Shown: in pieces, positions 53,394-64,000 of the stretch
Layout: the number at the start of each line of letters is the position of its first letter
How positions within the stretch are numbered: position 1 is the stretch's first letter
Origin: Spongilla lacustris
Taxonomy: Eukaryota > Porifera > Demospongiae > Spongillida > Spongillidae
DNA: 64,000 bases
Direction: 5' to 3'
NCBI GenBank assembly: GCA_949361645.1
Contig: OX442432.1
Location: 5,530,397-5,594,396 of the forward strand
The notes under the pieces: model-generated
Databases searched by the model: none
Seen by the model: the letters and a program-made list of their open reading frames with translations, nothing else
What the model was told of the DNA's origin: nothing
Position numbers and translations under genes: made by a program

Positions 53394-56300
53394 TGTGTGT
53401 GTGTGTGTGTGTGTGTGTATGCGTGTGTATTTGTTTGTGCATGTNNNNNNNNNNNNNNNNNNNNNNNNNNNNNNNNNNNNNNNNNNNNNNNNNNNNNNNN
53501 NNNNNNNNNNNNNNNNNNNNNNNNNNNNNNNNNNNNNNNNNNNNNNNNNNNNNNNNNNNNNNNNNNNNNNNNNNNNNNNNNNNNNNNNNNNNNNNNNNNN
53601 NNNNNNNNNNNNNNNNNNNNNNNNNNNNNNNNNNNNNNNNNNNNAGGAAAAGCTATATTGGATGAAAAAATTACTGCAGAAGACACCAAACGGATGCACA
53701 TTCAAACTTATTAGTAACTTCAAAAAAGTATTGTGGTTTGTGATTTAGAATGATAATTAGGCTGAAGCATAGAAATAAATATTGTCCATTCCCAAGAACA
53801 CCCCAAAAATGTGTAGTGCCACGAAATGTGATGTTCTCAAACCTATAACTCAGCAATAGTTTATTGAAACTGAAACAAAAAGATGTGAGTAACAACATTA
53901 CGTTTGGACATGGATTTCGATTTTGAAGCTTTAGAGATAAAGATTTAGGAGGCTGAGGTGACCATAGGAGGCTGAGGTGACCATAGGAGGCTGAGGTGAC
54001 CATAGGAGGCTGAGGTGGCCATAGGAGGCTGAGGTGGCCATAGGAGGCTGAGGTGACCATAGGAGGCTGAGGTGGCCATAGGAGGCTGAGGTGGCCATAG
54101 GAGGCTGAGGTGGCCATAGGAGGCTGAGGTGACCATAGGAGGCTGAGGTGGCCATAGGAGGCTGAGGTGACCATAGGAGGCTGAGGTGGCCATAGGAGGC
54201 TGAGGTGGCCATAGGAGGCTGAGGTGGCCATAGGAGGCTGAGGTGGCCATAGGAGGCTGAGGTGACCATAGGAGGCTGAGGTGACCATAGGAGGCTGAGG
54301 TGGCCATAGGAGGCTGAGGTGGCCATAGGAGGCTGAGGTGGCCATAGGAGGCTGAGGTGGCCATAGGAGGCTGAGGTGGCCATAGGAGGCTGAGGTGACC
54401 ATAGATAAAGGAACTTTCATGTTATTCCTGTGGGTCTAAGGTCAACAGAGATTGGTTTGTGTTCCTCTTGTTATGGAGCAGTGTCATGTTTACCTTGCAT
54501 GTGTGTACAAGCAAGTCATCCACTGGTGCACATGTCTTTGTTACCATGGCAATATAGATAAAGGAGTGCAGCACAAGTGACCTACCACAGCTGAGGTGTG
54601 AGTGCTTTCGTCTTCTGGAAACCTGTGAGTTAACTACTACCTCACAGAACACACAAGTTATTGTACTTCTCAACTCCCTTGTATCCCCACTCCCCACTCT
54701 CACCCTCCTCCCTACCCTTGTCCCTCTATTAGGCTGGGGAAACTGCCACAGTTCCAGCGTCGTGAAAGTACTGAAGGGGATTGCTGGACCTCTGTTCTTT
54801 CCTGATCATGTGACCACCTTTCCTCAACTATGCAAGGTTTGTATCTAGAGTTTTCATCAGTTAATAACTAACCTCCCAGTTCTTTAATGCAGCACCTAGA
54901 ATACGTCAGGCATAAACTGCCAGTTCTAACACAATATGCGACAGGGCTGTCAGCACAGACGTCCCTTGTGGCTCAAGGGTTAGTGGGTGTGGTCATTGTT
55001 TTTATGTTCTTTTGATGTCGGAAGAGGAATTAAATTCAAAGGTTTGTCATGGAGAGGGATTTTGTCTACACGCCTGCTGATTTTTGTGGCCTTGAAAAGT
55101 AAGCATATTTCTGAAGAAAAAAAAAAAAATTTAAAAGTGGCTGTATAGCTTTCAATTTTTAGTCATAACTTCTGGCATTGGAGCTTGTGATAGTGAGGAA
55201 GAAGTCCCAACCACCCTGAAGTAGGCTCCTATTGTGTTGCATGCCACTGTGGAATCAGGAAGGTGTCCATTCTTTTGCACCAAAGGGTGTCCTCTGATGT
55301 GGGTCTCTGCACAGCAATAGAGTACTATCCCTCACAGCTGCAAAAGATGATCTCCAAAGTGGTCCAGAGTACTGGAGCAACGTGAGCCTGCCCCTGCATC
55401 CACTGTCTGTACTGGTAGCTTCCCCTGGGATTTCCCCCATCTCTCCCCCCCCCCCACCCCCAGGTTGGTTTTGTGTGGAGGCAGGGTCACAGCCACTGCA
55501 GTGCAGATACTAACCAGAATGGGTGTCATGGCTGTTCAGGTGTGTTTTGCGGTGGGATTGTGGTTGAATTTCATGTGAGATGGTTACATCAGATGGTCCC
55601 TGAGGACCTCTTATATCTGATTGTGGAGAGTGTAGGGAGAACACCTGCTGCATCTCTGGTTAGCCCTGGTCCATATGTGTAGGACAAGTAGACCATGTCT
55701 TGCTTCTCCTAGGATGCAGTGACTAAAGCAGATTCAGTAGTTGGCTTGCATTGTGACCTTCTGATAGTTGGTCATAAGAGGTACCATTGAATGACACACT
55801 ACATATATGTGCCCCTCCCTCCTCTTCCTGTATCTGTATTCCCCCTCTCCTTTCCATAGAAGGAAGAATATATTGGGAGGGAAGGAACTGATAGGCCCCT
55901 CCTTTCAGGCTCCTCCTCTTACCACTTTATCCCCCTATATTGGTCCCCTTTCCCCCCCTATATTGGTCCCCTTTCTCCCCTTATATTGGTCCCCTTTTTC
56001 CCCCTATATTGGCCCCCTTTCTCCCCCTATATTGATCCCCTTTCTCCCCCTATATTGGTCCCCTTTCTCCCCCTATATTGGTCCCCTTTTTCCCCCTATA
56101 TTGGCCCCCTTTCTCCCCCTATATTGGTCCCCTTTCTCCCCCTATATTGGTCCCCTTTCTCCCCCTATATTGGTCCCCTTTCCCCCCCTATATTGGCCCC
56201 TTTTCTCCCCCTATATTGGCCCCTTTCCCCCCCTATATTGGTCCCCTTTCCCCCCCTATATTGGCCCCTTTTCTCCCCCTATATTGGTCCCCTTTCTTCC

Positions 56301-57025
56301 CCTATATTGGTCCCCTTTCCCCCCCTATATTGGCCCCCTTTCCCCCCCTATATTGGCCCCCTTTCTCCCCCTATATTGGCCCCCTTTCTCCCCCTATATT
56401 GGTCCCCTTTCTCCCCCTATATTGGCCCCTTTTCTCCCCCTATATTGGTCCCCTTTCTCCCCCTATATTGGTCCCCTTTCTCCCCCTATATTGGTCCCCT
56501 TTCTCCCCCTATATTGGCCCCCTTTCTCCCCCTATATTGGCCCCTTTTCTCCCCCTATATTGGTCCCCTTTCTCCCCCTATATTGGTCCCCTTTCTCCCC
56601 CTATATTGGTCCCCTTTCTCCCCCTATATTGGTCCCCTTTCTCCCCCTATATTGGTCCCCTTTCCCCCCTATATTGGTCCCCTTTCTCCCCCTATATTGG
56701 CCCCTTTTCTCCCCCTATATTGGTCCCCTTTCTCCCCCTATATTGGTCCCCTTTCTCCCCCTATATTGGTCCCCTTTCCCCCCCTATATTGGTTCTTCCT
56801 CTCCCTCAGATTTGTGAGACTTGAATGCCTCCAGCCAAGAGATGTGGCTGTCAGGTCAGAAGGAATACTATAATCTCTGTCGTCTTGCCTTGACCCACAT
56901 GACCATTCCCTCTACAGTGTTGTCCTGTGTGGGCCCACAGTGGGGTGCTGCAGAGAGCTTGGCCAGTCACTGCTCTGTGGGGTCAAGATGGCCACCATGT
57001 GGTGTAAGCCTGTCAAGGTAGAGGT

Positions 57026-57072
<47 letters not shown>

Positions 57073-58608
57073 ACATACACACACACACACATACACACAC
57101 ACACACTCATAGCACACAGACACGAGTTCATAACACATATACACACACACACAGCCCTCTCAACTCACAATTTGGTCGTGAGACTCATGCTTTTTTGACC
57201 TTGATAATAATGACTCACATAGATATAACTCAACAATGGAAAACAGCTGAGAAAGCTACAGCACAAAGCATGCAGTTACAATTGACAGGTTGAGAGGTCT
57301 GCATACCACATGCACCTGCATGCCCTGAGGTCAGTGTGGTATGCAAAAATGGTCTGTGTGTGTGGGGTGCCAAAGATTTTTATCTAATTGAGGTACAGTA
57401 CTTTGGGATCCATGTAATTACATAAAAACCTTGTCACCACTAGACAGTTCTTTGTCTCACAGTACCCTGTTTGTTTGCTACAATGTGGTCTAAATCAGAC
57501 ATCTGGAGTCCTCCCAAGCGCTTGGTGTTAATGCTTTCCTTTGTCACCTTCAGTCCAATGGTCACGTGCTATCATCACTGCCTGGAGGAGGGGCATGGGA
57601 GGTGTGTCTTGCCAAGGGACTGGAAAAGGAAATGAGGTAACCTTCCTGTTGTGCAGCAGGTGTCATTTAATCAGTACCCTGTAATGGTCTTCAGTATTGG
57701 AATGCAGCACTTAAGCCCCCCCCCCCCCCCCCCCCCTCCTCCTTACCAGGCTATGGTGCCCCTTCCTCTCATCCTAAAACTATTGTCGATTACAATTACA
57801 ACAGTGCAAAGAGATTACAACATTTGGCATGTGGCTATAGCTAGTAGCATAATTTAGCTTCTAGCACCCATTTGCGTGTATAAATTATTATTAGCAACGA
57901 TCCAGAGTCAAATGGTTATGAAATATAATGTGCCATGCCCCTTTTGGTGCCCCTCATTTGCTTGGCCCCTCCCCTAGGTTAATGCTGGGGTCTCCTCTGG
58001 TCCTCTGGTTATGTATGCAATGTTTTCCCCTTGCAGCTCTGACGCAAATCATATTGCAAAGAGAGCCATGCAGAAGGCAAGCATGCACCCCCCCCCCCCC
58101 TCCCCACCCGACTCCCTCAAGGATTGAAGGAAATCATTCCCCTTACAGGGACTACTCTCCATAGCTCTAGGGTTGTATACTAATGCCTTACCAGGGAAGT
58201 TATCAAGGAAAAAAATGACTGACTTCTACCAAGTATCCTGATCCAGACAGGGTTGTTGTGGGGGATGAGGGAAGGAGGGAGATTTGACTTACATGGCTAT
58301 GTGTAAGGTCAGAAAACCAGTTAGTTTCTTTAGCTCACAGTGCAGGCAACAACATCCAAAGAAGACACGCTTGTATGGATAGACCCCACAACTGGTATGA
58401 TGTAAACCACATCTTTTGATACATCTTATCTGCCCCTCCTCCCCCACCCCACCCATCTCTCATTAATCCAGGATGTATTGAGAAACCAAAACTCGAACAG
58501 TTGCCATGGGAACCATTTTCAACTCAGTATCCTTTAAAGTGCTGCACACTCAGCAGATATCCCCTCCCCCCCTCTCCCCCTTGTACTCAATATAGGCCCA
58601 TCAAGTAG
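51855..58608 (+). CDS. Divergent group II chaperonin-like protein (BBS6/BBS10/BBS12-like), partial model
   Basis: Supported exons: 51855-51968, 54591-54624 (weak), 54733-54836, 54893-54978, 55225-55262 (weak), 55315-55381, 55464-55539, 55713-55780, 56810-56854, 56918-57017, 57554-57636, 58037-58076, 58346-58394, 58472-58608; about 346 residues in phase. TLVLCGGRVTATAVQILTRMGVMAV resembles the apical segment of CCT-type chaperonins; VVLCGPTVGCCRELGQSL and LPGGGAWEVCLAKGLEKE match later chaperonin motifs, and the first recalls BBS10. The GDGTT nucleotide motif is not seen. Bardet-Biedl chaperonin-like proteins assist BBSome assembly and also lack ATPase residues, so that group is the best guess. 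About 200 N-terminal residues seem missing; they may lie in the 53445-53644 gap or in exons I could not find. The exon at 58037 has a GC donor. Confidence 0.5.
52589..53165. repeat. 31-bp minisatellite plus a duplicated tail, chaperonin-like gene intron
   Basis: About 15 copies of a unit built on CTCATCTCACCTGCCCTACC + TCCACCTGTTG, many truncated, followed by two copies of a longer unit containing CATCCTCTAGCTTTCCCTGT. Confidence 0.93.
53353..53444. repeat. (GT)n microsatellite at the gap edge
   Basis: GT-rich tract running into the assembly gap, so the gap probably reflects failure to assemble through the repeat. Confidence 0.9.
53445..53644. other. Assembly gap (200 N)
   Basis: Exactly 200 ambiguous bases; probably a placeholder length. 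It falls in the region where exons of the chaperonin-like gene are missing. Confidence 0.99.
53946..54404. repeat. 19-bp minisatellite, about 24 copies
   Basis: Unit AGGAGGCTGAGGTGGCCAT, with a GGTGACC variant in about a third of copies. Very homogeneous and intronic. Confidence 0.97.
55925..56800. repeat. 23-bp pyrimidine-rich minisatellite, about 38 copies, up to an acceptor
   Basis: Unit CCCCCTATATTGGTCCCCTT + TCT. The array fills most of the intron 55781-56809 and ends about 10 bp from the acceptor of the next exon. Confidence 0.97.
57030..57110. repeat. (CA)n microsatellite next to the 57017 donor
   Basis: CA tract with occasional TA, beginning 13 bp after the donor. Confidence 0.95.
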
Positions 58609-58784
58609 TCTGGACATGTTTTTTATTGCCTTGATAACTGCACTAATGGCTCTTCCTGGTACAATCTGTGCTAAACTTGCTGGCTCAACTTCTAAGAATG
58701 GATAGTGTTGTGGGTGTGTCCAGACTGCCATCGGTCGAAGGCACTGGTTCTGACAGTGATGATTAAAGTCTGATACTTGTGGAA

Positions 58785-58906
58785 CAACGTACAGAGGGAA
58801 AACAAGAGATCAACAGTAGCATTTTGTGTCTGTATATGCATTTGTATGTGGCGTATCATCAGCTGATATGAAGTACTTAAGAGTGATTGGATCTTTGTTC
58901 GGAAAG
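58785..58906 (-). pseudogene. Duplicated 3' end of CDIN1 last exon
   Basis: On the minus strand it reads CFPNKDPITL then KYFIS before TGA in a shifted frame, and parallels 60812-60690 of the real gene ([18 protein letters not shown]). The shared blocks are ACAGAGGGAAA, CATCAGCTGATATGAAGTA and the FPNKD codons. Codons between the GPGLVIYW block and FPNKD are missing. No other CDIN1 exons are beside it, so it is a partial duplicate. Confidence 0.75.
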
Positions 58907-58911
58907 CAGTA

Positions 58912-59252
58912 TACCACCAGCCTAGTCCAGTATATCACCAGCCTGGTCCAGTATACCACCAGCCTGGTGCAGTATATCACCAGCCTGGTCCAGTATACCA
59001 CCAGCCTGGTCCAGTATACCACCAGCCTGGTCCAGTATATCACCAGCCTGGTCCAGTATATCGCCAGCCTGGTCCAGTATATCGCCAGCCTGGTCCAGTA
59101 TATCACCAGGCCTGGTCCAGTAAATCGCCAGGCCTGGTCCAGTATATCACCAGGCCTGGTCCAGTATATCACCAGGCCTGGTCCAGTAAATCACCAGGCC
59201 TGGTCCAGTAAATCGCCAGGCCTGGTCCAGTATATCGCCAGGCCTGGTCCCA
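58912..59252. repeat. 21-22-bp minisatellite derived from CDIN1 coding sequence
   Basis: About 16 units. On the minus strand each is a version of the codons for Gly-Pro-Gly-Leu-Val-Ile-Tyr-Trp found in the real last CDIN1 exon at 60875-60898. Copies near 59095 keep the exon sequence; those nearer 58915 have lost one base (21 bp). Confidence 0.9.
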
Positions 59253-60772
59253 CTGGAGAGAAATGTAAAACCATGCATGCACATGGAATTAAACTGCTGC
59301 ATGATGCAATGCTAACAGCTGAGACCATATGTAGACTGATAAGTCAACATTGATGGCACAAATGGTAGATCCACACCAAGGACCACTAACTCCATTGTCT
59401 GTGTAAGGCCCAGAGCGGCAATGCTTCAGATGTCTTGAAATTGAGTCAATTCATTTTTTAATGCTTGCTGTGGAAATCACTGCTTTCTTATTTGTTTTTA
59501 TACAGAGCTTTCAAGATAATAGTTTGATTTATGAGGGTTTTGAATCACCTAACTGCTTTATTTTTAAAATTGCATATTTGATGGTAATGAAATCAAAAGG
59601 TTTATCTGCCTTTGTTCTTTTGTGGAGGCCTGGTATGATATACTATGCCTCTACCAAGTATGTCATTCTTATGAATCCCGTATCATCAGCATGAAATCTT
59701 AGAGTACGGCTGTGTATATACTTCAGTTGTGCTATTCTTGTTTCAGTAACATCCTTTTTCGAAATCCATACAGAGGTTTTTCCATCCCACTACTTAGATA
59801 TCTTCAGCATCTAAATTTTTACCTGTACTTTGTGAATTGAAGCTATCTTGTACAAAACATGTCCACTCTATTTTTAATTCTCTTAGTGATTGAAATCGGC
59901 ATTTTCATAATCCATCTGCAGCGATTGACATCAAAAGGTTGCCTTTAAAAGGTTACTTTTGATCATTCAAACTGACTTGGTTTAGCACCTTGTATTCTTT
60001 CAAAGTAAGCACACTGCATCATTCTACTAAAATATTGCCATGGCAACACTTTTAATATAGCTCCCCATATTATGCCATGATTACATAATCAGTTACGTGC
60101 TATATATCTGATACCTGTAGATGTTCTTCCAGGAAATTCTAAAGCCATTGGTGTATTTGGCATTAAAACCGTTCCTTATATGAACCCAGGTAAAAACTGT
60201 CGGGGGGGGGGGGGGGGGGGGGGGTAGGGGGAAATTGTCTTTGAACAGCAAGCGCTTTTTTGTTCTCTTGGCCAGATGGTCCATTCTCCTATGGACATGT
60301 GTGTAAGAGGCCAGAAGAGGACATCACACACTCTTTGACTTGATGGGCATAAGCCCAGTGGTCTGTCAGATACACAGTATTTGTACAGTGACCTCCATCA
60401 AGGCTAAATTATCCACTAATTAATGGTTTAGAAACCAGTTGTTGTTTTTGCAGGCACACACAACTTATGTTATACAAACTCCCAATCAGCTACAGTCTAC
60501 CAGATAGCCCTCCCGTCTCTCCTTGAGAAAGTAAAAGAATAGCTTCCATCATGGGGACCATTTTCCCTGAGATGGTTGCACATACAATGTTGCCATCCAT
60601 GGATGGTATAATTTTTATTGCCTTTAAAAAAAAATTGGCTAAAGTTTGCAGATTTTGATAGTGATCGGAATCTGAAAAATTCAGCAATGTACAGAGGGAA
60701 AGCAGAATTTGATGTGTGCACAGGCATGTGTTTGTATATGTGTGTTATGTGGGTGTGTTGTGTGTGAGCTCA

Positions 60773-63700
60773 TCAGCTGATATGAAGTAGAGTGATTGTA
60801 TCTTTGTTGGGAAAGCTATCACTCAGTACAATGCCTTGGTCTCTGTTCACGTCCAGTTCTGCAACATAACCGAACCAGTATATCACCAGGCCTGGTCCAA
60901 ACCTGGCACATCAACAGAAACACAATCACATACATCTAGAACCAGCTCTCAACAAGCAGGTACCTGTTCTGATAGCTCCAAAATTGGTCTTCCAGGTATC
61001 TTGAGTGGCTATGCTCATCCCCAAATGATGCCTTACTTTCAATCCAGTTGATAATGTGTTGCCCCACAGCTTTGATTAAAGGGGACAAAGTCATGTGATG
61101 CATTTGGATGTAGCCAATAACAAGGCACAAACCTATTGGAACTTCCAGCTTGAAGTCAGGAGTCTTGTCATAGCCACGAGACCTGAGATCATTCTCATCT
61201 GCATGTGGATGTAATGTGTGCATGGGTATCAGTACATGTGTGCATGGGTATCAGTACATGTGTGCATGGGTATCAGTACATGTGTGCATGGGTATCAGTA
61301 CATGTGTGCATGTGGATGTAATGTGTGGGATGTGCATATGTGTGCATGGGTATCAGTACATGTGTGCATGGGTATCAGTACACGTGTGCATGGGTATCAG
61401 TACATGTGTGCATGGGTATCAGTACATGTGTGCATGTGGATGTAATGTGTGGGATGTGCATATGTGTGCATGGGTATCAGTACATGTGTGCATGGGTATC
61501 AGTACACGTGTGCATGGGTATCAGTACACGTGTGCATGGGTATCAGTACATGTGTGCATGGGTATCAGTACACGTGTGCATGGGTATCAGTACACGTGTG
61601 CATGTGGATGTAATGTGTGGGATGTGCATATGTGTGCACCCATGGGTATCAGTACATGTGTGCATGGGTATCAGTACACGTGTGCATGGGTATCAGTACA
61701 CGTGTGCATGGGTATCAGTACATGTGTGCATGGGTATCAGTACACGTGTGCATGGGTATCAGTATATATGTGCATGGGTATCAGGTAAAACTTCTCACCT
61801 AGGAATGGAATATTGAGTGCCTGTAGTTTCTCTTTCAGCAAGAATTCATATTCATACCCTACAGAGCTTGGTTACAAGTTAGGGAAAACTACATTTCTTT
61901 ATTCACAATTTGAATTTAATGGTACAGACAATCAAAGCAATTAATTTAATTGTTTAATATCCTAGCAGAACTCAATAATCTAATTACTGGTTAAGTAATC
62001 AACATTTATTTATCGTGCTTACTTTCAACCCATTAATTAAGATTACAAGACCACAGATTTCAATAATGTTAAGGTAAATATTACTAGTGACTTTTACGTA
62101 ATTAGATATAGATGAGGCTTGTCGTTCACAGATCTTGGTTTTCATACCCCGTAGATGAGCAGCAACAGAAGCATACTGTACCTCCTCTATAGACATGTAC
62201 AGTACCTCATCTATAGACATGTACAGTACCTCATCTATAGACATGTACAGTACCTCACCTATAGACATGTACAGTACCTCATCTATAGACATGTACAGTA
62301 CCTCACCTATAGACATGTACAGTACCTCATCTATAGACATGTATAGTACCTCACCTATAGACATGTACAGTACCTCACCTATAGACATGTACAGTACCTC
62401 ATCTATAGACATGTACAGTACCTCATCTATAGACATGTAAAGTACCTCATCTATAGACATGTACAGTACCTCATCTATCTATAGACATTTACTTTATGTT
62501 GCCTTAAGTAATTTTCAGTATGGTATAATAAACACCATTGTGAAACAATAAAAGTAAGTAAACCTTACATGTAGTTAAAATAGAATGCGCCCACAACACA
62601 TCAAACAGTGCTTCCATAGTGACAGAGCAAGCAATACTTTTCATTAAAAGTCTTGGTGTTGATAACTGTAAAATACTTTTTTACTTTAGCCATTAAGTAT
62701 CACCAATACTTCTACAACTGAAAGTGGGAAAATGCTCCCTCTATCCATGATTTCGACCTGTTTGCCCAGTCTAGCTCAATTTGGAACACACTTTCAACTG
62801 ATGTGGTACTTTATGTCAATTCTTACACTCACCGGTTGTTACCATGGTTATTTGCTGCCAGAATAACAATTTGTAACAAAACTTTTAGCAACGAAATCAC
62901 TTTAATAACCTTGCCAGCATTACTCCAATCATTTGCAAACTTTTACCGAAAGCTTCACATTGGAAACGTGAACAATATTGTCACACATTCACAAGGACAG
63001 TTGTAACGTACACCAAAACAGTACTCACAACTTTGAAACTCTACCAATTGCAATCCGGTTAACCTCTAAGGTATATGAGATGCAGAACCCACACTGACTA
63101 CCACCCTACAATCATGCACTAACAGGGCATGGTCAACAGTGGTCGATCCAGGATTTCAACAAGGGGATAGTGCGGGAGACCCATTTGGGGGACATAAGCG
63201 ATAACAGCTAGCAGTTTGGAGGATTGCTGTTAGCTCCTAGTCGGCCCCAATCTAACTATATTAAACTTAAGATTTTTTATTTCTCCTATACATGTACAAT
63301 TTTAAAGCAAATTAATTGCACATGGAACCTCTAGATCTGCATGAAAGATCAGAAATCATACCACATATAAACGTTTGTACGAATTTAAAAAAAACCTGAT
63401 CACGATACGTTGACATGCAGATTTAATTCAAGTTATTGTGATTTTGGTAGGCAATAAGTTTATTCGATTTCCATTCCTGCATGTGTGGTCCATATTTTGT
63501 AATATGCTCTTCTTCATCAATTTCTTGGCTAATATCGCACTGCAATATATCAAATCTTAAGCTTGCTCGAGTAATTCCTCCATTCTTGACTCCAGCAATA
63601 TTGCCGCCTGTATACATGCAAGAGGCAGCGATATAATATATTATCTCTGCAAGAGGTATTTTCACTCGAGATTTTCGTCGATTGCATGCACTTAGATATC

Positions 63701-63962
63701 TGTTCGTTTGATACACTTACTAACAGAAGCCAGGTTAATACGCTTTCTCATTGCATAGATCATGCATGTGTGAAAATGTAATTTACTTTCATTGGTTGAT
63801 CAGGCCCAAGGAGACCACGTGCACCTGAGGTGCCTATAGGGCTGGTCAAAATAAACCAATCGTCACCATGGCATCACTTACACATGCCATGACATTGCTT
63901 GTGTGTGGATACTGTTTGATGTTCTCAGCCATTGGTCCATAGTTTGGGTCATTGAGGATGCA
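60773..63962 (-). CDS. CDIN1: CDIN1 (C15orf41), CDAN1-interacting nuclease, 3' part, 5 exons in window
   Basis: Exons in coding order: 63962-63882 or -63884, 61858-61799, 61198-61133, 61069-60964, 60902-60773. CDIN1 is a PD-(D/E)XK-type nuclease that partners Codanin-1; human mutations cause congenital dyserythropoietic anaemia type I. Matches to human: [36 protein letters not shown] (the catalytic Asp is in TPDF), [15 protein letters not shown] (catalytic ESK), [29 protein letters not shown]. It ends [14 protein letters not shown], a few residues longer than human. The first listed exon must end at 63884 (weaker GT donor) to splice in phase with 61858; the better donor at 63881 would need an unseen exon. 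The N-terminal half lies beyond the right edge. Two introns are filled with minisatellites. Confidence 0.93.
61204..61790. repeat. 22-bp minisatellite with higher-order structure filling a CDIN1 intron
   Basis: Unit core GCATGGGTATCAGTACATGT + GT. A second unit with GTGGATGTAATGTGTGGGAT is inserted at about 61312, 61434 and 61604, giving a higher-order period. It spans nearly the whole 600-bp intron 61199-61798. Confidence 0.96.
62180..62482. repeat. 24-bp minisatellite, about 12 copies, CDIN1 intron
   Basis: Unit core CCTCATCTATAGACATGTAC + AGTA, with a CCTCACC variant. 24 bp keeps it open as 8-residue repeats on both strands, without flanking splice logic. Confidence 0.95.
62483..63881. 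other. Rest of the CDIN1 intron
   Basis: AT-rich, with no exon recognised. A minus-strand open frame of 97 codons at 63716-63423 has no recognisable homology and no supporting splice pattern. Confidence 0.5.
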
Positions 63963-64000
63963 CTGGCAGAGAAGAAGCATGTACGTAAAGATGGAGGTGG

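Larger units (their letters stand above)
58609..60772. other. Intergenic between convergent genes, holding a CDIN1 3' duplicate
   Basis: Contains the duplicated end of the CDIN1 last exon (58785-58906) and its derived minisatellite (58912-59252). From 59253 to 60690 I see no gene, only AT-rich sequence and a poly(G) run at about 60203-60224. Confidence 0.6.

Noticed and set aside
53654..53714. Possible exon after the gap (KAILDEKITAEDTKRMHIQ)
   Set aside because: Coding-like, but its start lies in the gap and no donor in phase with the next exon was found.
53671..54420. 249-codon minus-strand open frame
   Set aside because: Mostly the 19-bp array. The unique part has no recognisable homology.
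55807..56873. Plus-strand open frame of over 300 codons (YIGPLSPPILVPF repeats)
   Set aside because: Translation of the 23-bp array. The true reading frame enters only at the acceptor before 56810.
61216..61816. Apparent repeat protein rich in HGYQ and Cys
   Set aside because: Translation of the 22-bp array in the CDIN1 intron, antisense to the gene.
63423..63716. 97-codon minus-strand open frame
   Set aside because: Lies in a CDIN1 intron on the coding strand but does not match CDIN1 and has no in-phase splice sites that I could place.

Overview
The window is intron-rich animal nuclear DNA. Every confident gene is a eukaryotic or metazoan orthologue: RAD51, the mitoribosomal protein GADD45GIP1/CRIF1, RBM25, NVL, a TIS11/tristetraprolin and CDIN1. 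Introns have ordinary GT-AG ends, with three GC-AG exceptions. A decayed retroelement at the left end is of a kind I remember from sponge and coral genomes. I infer a non-bilaterian animal, most likely a sponge; that placement rests on recollection, not on a search.

Layout, left to right. 561-1905: retroelement remnant. 3193-4233 (+): intronless aquaglyceroporin. 4477-6809 (-): RAD51, 7 exons. 7000-7536 (+): GADD45GIP1/CRIF1-like, 2 exons. 7675-10699 (-): F-box plus RCC1-repeat protein, 13 exons. 10888-21796 (+): RBM25, 19 exons; its last intron carries a TTAA-flanked transposon. 23034-24542 (-): intronless membrane-anchored JmjC protein. 24655-49387 (+): NVL, 23 exons, with foldback elements in intron 4. 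50380-51544 (-): TIS11/tristetraprolin. 51855-58608 (+): divergent chaperonin-like gene, incomplete around a 200-N assembly gap at 53445-53644. 60773-63962 (-): 3' part of CDIN1, continuing past the right edge.

The ten genes alternate strictly + - + - throughout. This gives four divergent pairs with 112-310 bp between start codons and five convergent pairs. The genes share no pathway; they are unrelated housekeeping functions packed in head-to-head pairs.

The other striking feature is about twenty minisatellite arrays (units of roughly 18-36 bp, up to 42 copies) plus many (GT)n tracts, nearly all in introns and often touching splice sites. Several arrays have units that contain a splice-donor motif or an acceptor-type pyrimidine tract. 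One array downstream of CDIN1 is built from a piece of CDIN1 coding sequence. Gene models were assembled by hand from splice signals, reading phase and remembered human homologues; all exon boundaries given are in phase unless stated.
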